Positions 14,231-21,980 of a DNA stretch of 22,049 bases are shown piece by piece. Below the pieces are notes generated by a model. It worked only from the letters and a program-made list of their open reading frames with translations, searched no databases and had not been told where the DNA came from. The translations under genes were made by a program, and so were the position numbers. How positions within the stretch are numbered: the first letter of the stretch is position 1; the number at the start of each line of letters is the position of its first letter. The DNA comes from Limnoraphis robusta CS-951 (GTDB taxonomy: Bacteria > Cyanobacteriota > Cyanobacteriia > Cyanobacteriales > Microcoleaceae): positions 1-22,049 of the forward strand of contig NZ_LATL02000312.1 in assembly GCF_000972705.2 (NCBI RefSeq), in the 5' to 3' direction.

Positions 14231-17200
14231 TTATCTGATCGGTTCAATGATATCTATAATTTTATCAAAACGAAAATTTTGAACGCAATCTGTTAAAGCT
14301 GCTGCAAGAGTTGCATGATTTTCAGGAATTTGAGCGATCAGCGTTAAAATGCAGTCATCATCTAAATCCATTGAGGCTTGATAAACTTCCTCTAACCAAT
14401 CTGCTGACATCACCTTTAAACGCTCTGCATCCAAAGTATAACTGATTGTTTCCTTTTCAGCTAAATGGGTTTCTTCATAAACATAACGAACTCCTAAATG
14501 TTTTTCAAGCATTTCAAATATTATAGATTCTTCAAACGGTTTGCGAACAAAATCATCACATCCGGCTGAGAGAATAATGTTTTTGTCATCTTTTAACACA
14601 CTGGCTGTAATCGCAATAATCGCTGTTGCTTGCCCTTTTATTGTCGTTTTAATCTGTTTTGTTGCTTCATAACCATCCATCACAGGCATTCTCATATCCA
14701 TAAAAATCAAATGGGGTTCCCAATCTTGCCAAATTTTAATTGCTTCTTTACCGTTTGTTGCTTCTTGGAGTTCAAACCACAGAGGATTTAGGAGTTTAAT
14801 TAAAAGTTTACGGTTAATCAGATTATCATCAACAATTAGAAGTTTATAAGAAGGTTGATTGGGTTCAAGGGCAATAATCCGACGCTGCGAGATTTTCGTT
14901 TCAACTTCTGTCGGATTAACTAAGTTTACCTGAATATTAAAGCTAAAAACACTTCCAATTCCCACTTGAGTTTTAACGTTAATCTCACCGCCCATCAGTT
15001 GCACAAATTTCTGACTAATTGCCAACCCCAAACCCGTTCCTTCTTGGGCTTGTTTTCCACTTTGAGTTTGACTAAAGGCTTCAAAGAGTTGATTGAGTTC
15101 TTCGGGAGCGATACCCACTCCTGTATCTTCGACTTCAAAATAGAGGGTTTGGGTTAAAGGTTCTGTTTCTGGAGTTGATAAGCTTTTGACTCTCACAGAT
15201 ACACCGCCTACTTTTGTGAACTTCATAGCATTACTGAGTAAGTTAATTAAAACTTCCCGTAACTTAATCTCATCTGTTTGAATATATTGAGGAACATCAT
15301 CAGCTCGTTCAAAATCTAATTGTAATCCTTTATTAATCGATTTAAACTTAAATAATTCTTCTATTTCATCTAACAGTCGATAGAAATCAAAGCTTTTGAG
15401 GTTGAGTGTTATTTTTCCAGCTTCTATTTTACACAGATCTAAAATATTATTAATCAGCGTCAACAAATATTCACCACTCCGTTTAATAATGTTAATATCT
15501 TCTCGATGATCACTTGAAAGATCATTAGAATCAGTCATCAGTTGAGAAAACCCAAGAATAGCATTGAGGGGAGTGCGTAATTCATGGCTCATATTGGCAA
15601 TAAACTCACTTTTCGCTCTGTTTGCAACTTCGGCTTTTTCTTTGGCTTCTGCGAGTTCTTGAGTGCGTTGAGCAACTTGTATCTCTAAGGTTCGGTTATA
15701 ATCTGCTAAAAGTTGTTCGGCTTGTTTACGTTGGGTAATATCTTGAAAAGCGGCAATTGTATAAATAATATTACCTTGTTCATTATAAATCGGAGTTGCC
15801 CAAACTTCTAGGGGTAGAATTTGATCACGATACTGAACTTCTAGATCATCAGCGTAGACTGTTTTTCCAGTTAAAGCACGAACAACGGGTAAAGCTTCTG
15901 TGGGATAAAGTTTTCCGGTTACCGCTTGATAAATTTGGTAAGCTTGACTCAGTTCTTTTGTTTCAGCATCCAAAGGAGATTGAATGTTTAAAAGTTTTCT
16001 ACTGGCTTGATTCGTATAATAAACCTTTCCGGTTTTATCATGAACTGAAACTCCCACAGGTAAAGCTTCTAGATATTGAATCAGGCGATGTTCACTATCT
16101 TTGAGTTCCGCAAAAGAAGTTTGAAGTTGATCAGCCATTTGATTGAAAGAATCAGCGAGTTCTCCCAATTCATTCGTGCGTTTTATTTCTGTGATTTTAT
16201 CCCATTTTCCCTGAGCGATATCTTTAGCGGCTTGATTTAATTTAAGAATGGGTTTTGTTAGCCAACGAGCCGTGAGAATGCCTAAAAGAGTTGCTACTGT
16301 TAAAGCTATAATACATAAAATAACGGTGGTTTTAGTATTGGCATGAATCCTTGCCATAAAGTCAGATTCAGGAACAACAATTACCGTCAAGAAGTCTAAG
16401 TTTTTGTCTTGTTGAGTTCGACTGACTTGTAAAAAATAACTTTTATTGTCTAATTTAAACTTAAGTTGTTGACGATGATCAATGTGCTTGAGACTCGGAA
16501 AATGGTAAAATAAGGCTTGGGTGGCACTGCGAACGAGAAAACTTTGACTGTTAATCGCTAGTTTTTTACGTTTTTGGGGATTGAGGGATTGTGCTTTGTT
16601 TATATTTATATTTTGATTAAAAGGCAATTCTCCTGTAGAAGTTGCGATCAAAAACCCTTCGGAATTAATAATAAATGTCTCGCCTGTTTTGCCAATAGCA
16701 AGTTTTGCTAAAAAATCTCCAATTTGAGAGAGATGAAAAGCCGCAGTCACCACTCCAGAAAAATTGCCTTTCTGATCATAGAAGGGTTGAAAATTTACGA
16801 GGGTTACAATCGGTTTGTCATAACCTAAAGGCGCAGAAACACTGTGTATCCAGATTAATTCTCCTGCCTCTCTTGTTCGGCTATACCAAGGATTACCGGG
16901 CGGATCGTTATGAGGATCGTAACGATGAGTTTCAATCAGTTGAATCGGATTTCCTTGCTCATTCAGTTTGTAGTTATATTGTTCTCCTTGAGTAGATTGA
17001 TTAGAAATTCTCAGAACTAGAGATCCCGGTTCTATAGCTTCAATTAATAAAAAATCTTTCGTTTCGGTGACAATTCCAATAGCATTAGCCCGATCAAAAA
17101 TTTTAATTTGTTGCCAAAAGTAACGCTGTAAAAGTTCGAGATCATCGGAAGGCAAAATCCCCATTTTTAGGATTTCTGCATTATTGCGGGTAACTTTTTC

Positions 17201-17416
17201 TAGGGTATTCAAATAATTGGAAAAATTCTGATCAACCCGATCTCCCACCTCATCCATTAACTGATGTGCTAAGTCTTCAACGGCTTTTTGTCCGTTTTTA
17301 TAGGAAAGATAGCCCACTAATCCGACTATCCCGAAGATTTGCAGCACAAAGGGAACAATCAGAACGACTCGCAGGGGTAGTCTAGCAAAAACTTTAGCAA
17401 ACGGTTTTATCGGCAT
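14231..17416 (-). CDS. Hybrid sensor histidine kinase: Cache, HAMP, PAS, HisKA, HATPase, REC
   Basis: A 1061-residue membrane kinase. There is one membrane segment (about 16-38), a large periplasmic Cache-type sensor (about 45-355), a second membrane segment (about 363-383) and a HAMP linker (384-436). A PAS domain (about 445-565) and a coiled coil follow. The HisKA domain has the phospho-His H611 in MSHELRTPLNAILGF; the ATPase has an N box at N729, DTGVGIAP (764-771) and EGTGLGLAIS. A receiver domain follows (VDDN at 862-865, D907 in FMDMRMP, K959). The C-terminal 70 residues resemble a helical module seen after REC in many cyanobacterial hybrid kinases. All catalytic residues are present. 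The gene is directly upstream of, and almost touches, the LOV cyclase gene, its likely partner. The Cache ligand is unknown. Confidence 0.94.
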   Translation of the reverse strand: MPIKPFAKVFARLPLRVVLIVPFVLQIFGIVGLVGYLSYKNGQKAVEDLAHQLMDEVGDRVDQNFSNYLNTLEKVTRNNAEILKMGILPSDDLELLQRYFWQQIKIFDRANAIGIVTETKDFLLIEAIEPGSLVLRISNQSTQGEQYNYKLNEQGNPIQLIETHRYDPHNDPPGNPWYSRTREAGELIWIHSVSAPLGYDKPIVTLVNFQPFYDQKGNFSGVVTAAFHLSQIGDFLAKLAIGKTGETFIINSEGFLIATSTGELPFNQNININKAQSLNPQKRKKLAINSQSFLVRSATQALFYHFPSLKHIDHRQQLKFKLDNKSYFLQVSRTQQDKNLDFLTVIVVPESDFMARIHANTKTTVILCIIALTVATLLGILTARWLTKPILKLNQAAKDIAQGKWDKITEIKRTNELGELADSFNQMADQLQTSFAELKDSEHRLIQYLEALPVGVSVHDKTGKVYYTNQASRKLLNIQSPLDAETKELSQAYQIYQAVTGKLYPTEALPVVRALTGKTVYADDLEVQYRDQILPLEVWATPIYNEQGNIIYTIAAFQDITQRKQAEQLLADYNRTLEIQVAQRTQELAEAKEKAEVANRAKSEFIANMSHELRTPLNAILGFSQLMTDSNDLSSDHREDINIIKRSGEYLLTLINNILDLCKIEAGKITLNLKSFDFYRLLDEIEELFKFKSINKGLQLDFERADDVPQYIQTDEIKLREVLINLLSNAMKFTKVGGVSVRVKSLSTPETEPLTQTLYFEVEDTGVGIAPEELNQLFEAFSQTQSGKQAQEGTGLGLAISQKFVQLMGGEINVKTQVGIGSVFSFNIQVNLVNPTEVETKISQRRIIALEPNQPSYKLLIVDDNLINRKLLIKLLNPLWFELQEATNGKEAIKIWQDWEPHLIFMDMRMPVMDGYEATKQIKTTIKGQATAIIAITASVLKDDKNIILSAGCDDFVRKPFEESIIFEMLEKHLGVRYVYEETHLAEKETISYTLDAERLKVMSADWLEEVYQASMDLDDDCILTLIAQIPENHATLAAALTDCVQNFRFDKIIDIIEPIR

Positions 17417-17530
17417 AGCAGTCAGGTCATTTTATCTGACTTGATCATTCCAATAATAACTCTGATTGCTTGAACTGAGAAAATCTAGCTAAATCAATGA
17501 TAAAGTTTTTGGGATTGCTCAACCCTATCT

Positions 17531-18735
17531 TTAAGATTTGTTATAAGAAGCTGCCATTTGAGCGATCGCAGGTAAAGGTAATCCCGGCGGATAAGTTCCT
17601 TCTGATTTAATCCGTTTGATCTCACTTTCAGGAACAGGAACTTTCAATTGAGTTAACACCGCTCTAACAATATCACCGCGATCAATAATACCTGCGACAG
17701 CACCCGCAGGAGATAAAACCGTAATTCGGGGAAGTTTTTGGATTTCTAGATAATTAATCACTTCAACTAAGGGTGATTTTTCCGAGACTGTTACTAATTG
17801 ATCGAGCGGTGTGACAACATCATGTAGGGTTTGAATATTCCACTGACTGCGTTCAATCACCCGTAGAGCCTCAACCGAAACTAAACCCCGATAACGACCA
17901 TCAGACGCCGCAAAATACACCGGAATAATATCAGGTGTAATCAGATATTCATCGGCAAATTCTCGCAGGGTTAAATCGGCATCAACAACGCGAAATTCCC
18001 GCGTCATCGCTTGTTCGGCGGTAATTTTGATTAAAATTTCTTGTAAGTCAGTCATGCGATTGTAGGAGGTTGCATTCCGAATCGCAAACCAACCAATAAA
18101 GGCGATCCACAATCCCCCAAATTGATTTTCTGCTAAGAAGATTGTTAATCCTAATGCGATCGCTAACCAACCGATCATTTGACCCGTTCTCGCCGCCCAA
18201 CGAACCCCTGTAAAACGACTTCCTGTGAATTTCCACACGGCTGCTTTTAAGACTTGACCGCCATCTAAAGGTAAGCCAGGAATCATATTAAATAGAGCTA
18301 AAACGAGGTTAATTCCAGCTAGCCGATCCGCTAAGGCGCCTGTTAAACTCGATTCGGGCAGAACCTCAGCCGTTAAACTCAAAACAAAAAATAATCCTAA
18401 ACTAACGAGAGGGCCTGCAATTGCCACTTGAAAAGCTTGACCCGGAGTTTTTGATTCGCGATCAATGGATGCAATCCCTCCAAACAAAAATAAAGTGATA
18501 GAATTGACTTGAATTCCTTGAGATTTGGCGACTAAACTATGCCCTAGCTCATGCAATAATACAGAGCCAAATAACAACAGCGACACGGCTAATCCCGCAG
18601 TCCACGACAAGATTTGCCCCCACTCCAAGTAGTCCTGGCCATTGGCAAGGGTTACGAGAGCAAAATTAAAAACCAAGAAGAATCGATATAGAGTGGAATG
18701 CCAAATATCGATCCAATTCGCCAACCTGCTTGCAT
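17531..18735 (-). CDS. Site-2 protease (M50) with CBS domains, frameshifted near the N-terminus
   Basis: An intramembrane metalloprotease of the site-2 protease family, with zinc motif HELGH at 18539-18553, the downstream NMIPGLPLDGG motif supplying the third zinc ligand, five or six membrane segments, and a C-terminal CBS pair (roughly 17550-17990). ATG 18735 has AAGGA eight bases upstream and encodes MQAGWRIGSIFGIPLYIDSS, the conserved N-terminus, but that frame hits TAA just after WFLILLS. The rest of the protein is in the next frame, from NFALVTLANG on. The 1205-base span is one base short of 402 codons; one extra T in the run near 18662-18666 would give WFLIFALVTLANG and a 401-residue protein. 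An alternative TTG at 18724 opens the second frame but gives a non-conserved start. This may be a real mutation, slippage, or a sequencing error. psaK lies 99 bases upstream. Confidence 0.85.
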
Positions 18736-18834
18736 GAGCTTTGTCCTTGACTGTCGCTATTCCTGTTGTTGATATCCAGGATTGATTGATCTTCTTTCTT
18801 CCAGTGTACCAACAACAGCCTTATTCGTTGAGCT

Positions 18835-19113
18835 TTAGAGGACGCCTGCGTTACTCAGTCCGAGAATCATTCCGGCACCGAGTAGATGTCCGAAACTGGC
18901 TGTAGCCAGCAATTCGGGAACACCGAAACCTGCAAATAAACCGGGTAATTGCACCGGGAGAGCGGGGCCTTTGCCGCGATTTTGAATCGCATAAAATCCA
19001 ATCATGATCGCAAATAAGTTACAGGCGATCATTACCAGTGCCACTTTCGGCGACCACGCTGCGGTTGAGGGAACGGTAGATTGCACAGCCAGAAGTAAAG
19101 ATGAGTAAATCAA
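18835..19113 (-). CDS. psaK: Photosystem I subunit PsaK (subunit X)
   Basis: A 92-residue small membrane protein of the photosystem I periphery. Two membrane helices (about 24-44 and 68-88) flank a loop; WSPKVALVMIACNLFAI and the C-terminal TASFGHLLGAGMILGLSNAG are hallmarks of PsaK. The start is TTG at 19113, with AGGAG (complement of 19123-19127) nine bases upstream; no in-frame ATG gives the full N-terminus. The first 20 residues are the usual short, weakly conserved leader. PsaK binds peripheral chlorophylls and, in cyanobacteria, different PsaK versions are used under different light intensities; which version this is cannot be told by eye. A -10 box lies 67 bases upstream. It heads a run of minus-strand genes. 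Confidence 0.95.
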   Translation of the reverse strand: MIYSSLLLAVQSTVPSTAAWSPKVALVMIACNLFAIMIGFYAIQNRGKGPALPVQLPGLFAGFGVPELLATASFGHLLGAGMILGLSNAGVL

Positions 19114-19179
19114 AATTTGGCTCTCCTAATTCAATTGATTGATGCTAAAAATGCGGTAGAATTTTAATGATCATCTGGC

Positions 19180-19185
19180 ATTATA
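19180..19185 (-). promoter_or_regulatory. TATAAT -10 box of psaK
   Basis: The minus strand reads CCCTATAATGCC here, an exact TATAAT, 67 bases before the psaK start. The -35 region (CTACTTTAGG) is poor, which suggests activator-dependent transcription. No clean RpaB-type tandem motif was identified. Confidence 0.5.
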
Positions 19186-19214
19186 GGGAGTCTTTTGCCT
19201 AAAGTAGAGTTTTG

Positions 19215-19242
19215 TTGAAATAATTAACATAGACGTTAAAAT
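19215..19242 (+). promoter_or_regulatory. Candidate promoter of trpF
   Basis: TTGAAA (19215-19220) and TAAAAT (19237-19242) are 16 bases apart. The predicted leader is about 110 bases. It lies in the 245-bp divergent region shared with psaK and its start is about 50 bases from the psaK start region. Found by eye only. Confidence 0.35.
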
Positions 19243-19358
19243 TTGCAACAAACTCAGGTCTGATTGGAAAAATATTTCATCTGACTTCCGATAGATTCAT
19301 CAAGATCGCAATAATGATTTGAGTTTAGAATTAAACCACAAAGGACTCAGGTAGAGAA

Positions 19359-19991
19359 ATGCGCGTTAAAATTTGTGGAATTACGAAACCGGATCAGGGA
19401 AAAGCGATCACCGAGTTGGGGGCGACGACACTGGGATTTATTTGTGTTCCGAGTTCACCTCGGTTTATTACTCCCCAAGACATTCAAGCTGTTATTCAAG
19501 TGTTACCAAAAACCGTTGAACGGATCGGAGTATTTGCCAATGCTAGCCTCGAGGAAATTCGTCAAACTCTATCTGAAGCAAAATTGACCGGAATTCAACT
19601 ACATGGTAACGAATCTCTAGAATTTTGCGATCGCTTGCGTCAATTCTTTCCTGATTTAGAAATCATTAAAGCCATTCGAGTCAAAACACCAGAAGCCTTA
19701 GATTTGGCTGAAACTTATATTCATCACGTTGATACCTTACTGTTAGATGCCTATCATCCTCAACAACTCGGCGGAACAGGTCACACGTTAGATTGGCATA
19801 GTTTACAACAATTTCGTCCGGCTTGTGCGTGGTTATTAGCTGGAGGTTTAACGCCAGAGAATGTATTAGAAGCGTTAACGTTATTAAAACCCGATGGCAT
19901 TGATTTATCGAGTGGTGTTGAATGTTCTCCGGGTGATAAAGATTTAACTAAAGTTGCTCAATTATTTCAAGTGTTATCGCTATCTGTCTGA
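19359..19991 (+). CDS. trpF: Phosphoribosylanthranilate isomerase TrpF
   Basis: A 210-residue TIM-barrel enzyme of tryptophan synthesis that converts phosphoribosylanthranilate to CdRP by an Amadori rearrangement. It has the diagnostic N-terminus VKICGIT with catalytic C6, the QLHGNES strand, the catalytic Asp D130 in LLLDAYHP followed by [10 protein letters not shown], and the phosphate-binding C-terminal part [11 protein letters not shown] and GIDLSSGVE. Length is normal. ATG 19359 follows a short purine stretch (GGTAGAGAA). The gene stands alone, as trp genes usually do in cyanobacteria, and is divergent from psaK. Its stop is three bases before a remnant reading frame on the other strand. 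Confidence 0.96.
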   Translation: MRVKICGITKPDQGKAITELGATTLGFICVPSSPRFITPQDIQAVIQVLPKTVERIGVFANASLEEIRQTLSEAKLTGIQLHGNESLEFCDRLRQFFPDLEIIKAIRVKTPEALDLAETYIHHVDTLLLDAYHPQQLGGTGHTLDWHSLQQFRPACAWLLAGGLTPENVLEALTLLKPDGIDLSSGVECSPGDKDLTKVAQLFQVLSLSV

Positions 19992-19994
19992 GAA

Positions 19995-20117
19995 TTAATT
20001 AATCATTCTCATTTCGGTGTTCAGCCAGATTTTAGCCAAGTCGTCATCCATTCCATCATTAATTTCTTGAACAACTCCCGTAGGAATAACTATATGATCA
20101 CATATAGCACTACGCAT
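19995..20117 (-). pseudogene. Remnant of a PIN-domain-like toxin gene, truncated by a short repeat
   Basis: The minus strand encodes about 34 residues (HIVIPTGVVQEINDGMDDDL...KIWLNTEMRMIN, then TAA at 19995-19997) resembling the second strand and acidic helix of DUF3368/PIN-type VapC toxins (IPTxVxxEI). A full protein would be about 150 residues. The N-terminal end runs into the repeat that begins at 20103, and an ATG inside that repeat (20115-20117) keeps a 40-codon frame open by chance. The C-terminus is also missing. No antitoxin gene is visible. The family call rests on a short motif. Confidence 0.4.
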
Positions 20118-20207
20118 TATGGTTAGGACATTAGTAAAAGCTGAAAACCTTTTTTATCTAACTTTTGCCTTTTGCCTTTTGCCTTTTGCCTAGCGCGTAG
20201 CGCTATA
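20103..20207. repeat. Palindrome-ended repeat, family 2 copy 2
   Basis: 105 bases bounded by TATAGCACTACGC and GCGTAGCGCTATA, inverted repeats with one mismatch. It contains GCATTATGGTTAGGACAT, GCTGAAAACC and four perfect CTTTTGC heptamers (20162-20189). It is the same element as 12141-12287 without that copy's 48-bp insertion. Confidence 0.8.
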
Positions 20208-20240
20208 TCTGTGAAAGTAAACCAATGTGACGTACTCAAC

Positions 20241-20264
20241 ACCCTAAGCTGACGCTATAGGGGT
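20241..20264 (-). ncRNA. Right-end hairpin / probable omegaRNA 3' structure of the IS605-type element
   Basis: On the minus strand ACCCCTA (complement of 20258-20264) pairs with TAGGGT (complement of 20241-20246) with one bulged C. The tnpB stop codon (20244-20246) is inside the stem, so coding sequence and omegaRNA would overlap. The scaffold role is inferred from position. Confidence 0.4.
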
Positions 20265-21524
20265 CGCTTCTCTTGAATTTCTTCTAGAGCGTTTTATAGT
20301 GAGTTTCACGCCCAGACCCACTTTTTTAATTAAGATGGCACTGTTCAAATCTCTATCAAGTTCAGTTGAACAATGAGGGCAACTATGCCATCTTTCCGAT
20401 AATTCTTTAGGTACAATATTGAGACAATTTGAACAGAATTGAGACGTATTTCTAGGATTAACTTTGACGACTTTCACTCCAGCGTTTTCGGCTTTGAATG
20501 ATAGTATTTCGACAAATTGACCTAGACCTGCATCTGCCAAACTTTTATTTAACCCCGACTTAGCCGCTTGACCATTAGGTAAGTATTTTCCGGTTTCATC
20601 CTGTTTAGGCTTACATCGCTTTATCATATTGCGAATCTTTAAATCTTCGATAAAGATTACATCGGACTTAGCGATTAATTGATTAGCCTGCTCATAATGA
20701 AACTGCTTTCTCTGCCTTTGAATTCTTTGGTGGATCTTGGCAACCTTTCCGTACAGGAGTTTTCTGGCTCTACTTCCCTTCTTTCTACTAGCCGCTTTTC
20801 GTTGTAGCTTTTCCAGCTTGTCTTCAGCTTTACGGAAATATTTAGGAATGGGAATTGCTTCACCAGTCGATAAAGTTCCAAATTTCTCTAGCCCTAAATC
20901 AATCCCGATACTATTATTCTCTGTTGGTTCAATATCATCAGGGTTGAAGTCAGGAACAGTGTTATCAACTAAGGAAAGTGTTACATAAAAACCATCAGCT
21001 TTTTTTGTGACCAGAGCCGTTTTTATTGTGACACCTTCTGGTATAGGTCTGTGATATATGAGCTTAATCTTGCCCAGTTTAGGAAGTTGAATGTACCCGT
21101 CTTGAATACAATCAACCTTGACTCTAGAGTAAGAAAAAGTTCTATATCGACCTTTACTTTTAAAGCGAGGTTTACCACTTTTCTTCCCGTTACAATCGCC
21201 TTTTAAATACCTGTCAAAAGCTAGTTTGACTCGTTTCACCATATCCTGTAATACATCAGCATGAATGTCTTTGTATTCAGGAAAGAGTTGCTTAAGCCTA
21301 ACTAAGTCTCGCTTTTGACCATAGTATTCCGGCTGTTCTCTTAGTCCTGGTAAATGAGAAACCAGTATCGAACAAGAATTAATAGGGCATCTGTTGCGCT
21401 CCCACCAATCAAATCTATCCCCTAGAAGATAGTTGTAATGGCGGCGTAACAACTCAAGCCAGTGGTTGATTCTGGCTTTCTGCTCAGTCGTAAGTCTTAA
21501 TCGATACTGATATGCTAATCTCAT
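20244..21524 (-). CDS. tnpB: TnpB RNA-guided nuclease of the IS605-type element
   Basis: A 426-residue TnpB. The start MRLAYQYRLRLTTEQKARIN is the standard N-terminal motif and supports the ATG at 21524. RuvC residues are intact: D209 (IGIDLG), E293 (IEDL), D390 and D392 (LDRDLNSA). The zinc ribbon has C364/C367 and C382/C385. A basic helical segment (about 232-275) and an extended loop (about 300-330) are present. There is no Shine-Dalgarno sequence. TACAAT lies six bases before the ATG with TG one base ahead of it (extended -10), so the mRNA is probably leaderless, as for the tnpB at 8487. The protein is clearly different from the other two TnpB proteins here. Confidence 0.95.
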   Translation of the reverse strand: MRLAYQYRLRLTTEQKARINHWLELLRRHYNYLLGDRFDWWERNRCPINSCSILVSHLPGLREQPEYYGQKRDLVRLKQLFPEYKDIHADVLQDMVKRVKLAFDRYLKGDCNGKKSGKPRFKSKGRYRTFSYSRVKVDCIQDGYIQLPKLGKIKLIYHRPIPEGVTIKTALVTKKADGFYVTLSLVDNTVPDFNPDDIEPTENNSIGIDLGLEKFGTLSTGEAIPIPKYFRKAEDKLEKLQRKAASRKKGSRARKLLYGKVAKIHQRIQRQRKQFHYEQANQLIAKSDVIFIEDLKIRNMIKRCKPKQDETGKYLPNGQAAKSGLNKSLADAGLGQFVEILSFKAENAGVKVVKVNPRNTSQFCSNCLNIVPKELSERWHSCPHCSTELDRDLNSAILIKKVGLGVKLTIKRSRRNSREATPIASA

Positions 21525-21530
21525 GCTAGG

Positions 21531-21536
21531 ATTGTA
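21531..21536 (-). promoter_or_regulatory. Extended -10 box (TGCTACAAT) of the IS605-type tnpB
   Basis: TACAAT on the minus strand ends six bases before the tnpB ATG and is preceded by TG plus one base. The spacing to ATG equals that at 8475-8487, predicting a leaderless transcript. A possible tnpA -10 box (TATATC, 21540-21545) lies next to it on the other strand. Confidence 0.45.
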
Positions 21537-21555
21537 GCATATATCATTTAGTGTT

Positions 21556-21975
21556 GTGACTACAAAATCTTATAAGTCAACCGGACGTGCTGTTTCAAGC
21601 TTGCAAGCTCACTTGGTGCTTACAACCAAATATAGAAGAAAGGTGTTAACTAGACCTATGCTTGAACGACTTAAAGACCATATACATAATCTCTGTTCAA
21701 AATGGAACGTCCTCGTTATTGAATTCGTTGGCGAGGACAACCACATCCACTTGCTTTTTTCTTACTACCCGCAGTTAGATTTGTGCAAGTTTATTAACAA
21801 CTTAAAAACGGTTACGAGTCGATTAATTCGTAAAGAGTTTGAACAAGAATTAAATCAGACTTACCGAGGAAAAGCAGTATTATGGAATGGATCTTACTTC
21901 ATTGCTTCATGTGGTGGAGTTACTGTTGATGTGTTGAGAAAATACATCGAAGGACAGGAAGTTCCTGTGCATTGA
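21556..21975 (+). CDS. tnpA: IS200/IS605 transposase TnpA (Y1 HUH endonuclease)
   Basis: A 139-residue single-strand DNA transposase. It has the HUH motif H63-I64-H65 in EDNHIHLLFSY and the catalytic tyrosine Y130 in VLRKYIEGQ, with the conserved LWNGSYFIASCGG before it. The length is normal and the N-terminus LQAHLVLTTKYRRKV is typical of the Y1 family. The start is GTG at 21556; no nearer ATG keeps the first strand, and no clear Shine-Dalgarno sequence is visible. In this family TnpA excises and inserts the element as a circular single strand at a short target sequence, while TnpB cuts the vacated donor site. Divergent from tnpB by 31 bases. Confidence 0.95.
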   Translation: MTTKSYKSTGRAVSSLQAHLVLTTKYRRKVLTRPMLERLKDHIHNLCSKWNVLVIEFVGEDNHIHLLFSYYPQLDLCKFINNLKTVTSRLIRKEFEQELNQTYRGKAVLWNGSYFIASCGGVTVDVLRKYIEGQEVPVH

Positions 21976-21980
21976 TAGAG

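Noticed and set aside
14227..14247. TTG at 14247 as the start of the LOV cyclase
   Set aside because: It overlaps the kinase by 17 bases and adds only seven residues before a conventional ATG located four bases after the kinase stop. Still possible, but less likely.
16705..16995. Plus-strand open frames inside the kinase gene
   Set aside because: They are antisense to well-supported Cache and PAS coding sequence and have no domain signature.
18655..18724. TTG at 18724 as the natural start of the site-2 protease
   Set aside because: The first 18 or so residues it gives are an out-of-frame reading of the conserved N-terminus encoded from ATG 18735.
19990..20010. Inverted repeat GAGAAT/ATTCTC after trpF as terminator
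   Set aside because: Six-base AT-rich stem without a T tract; too weak to call.
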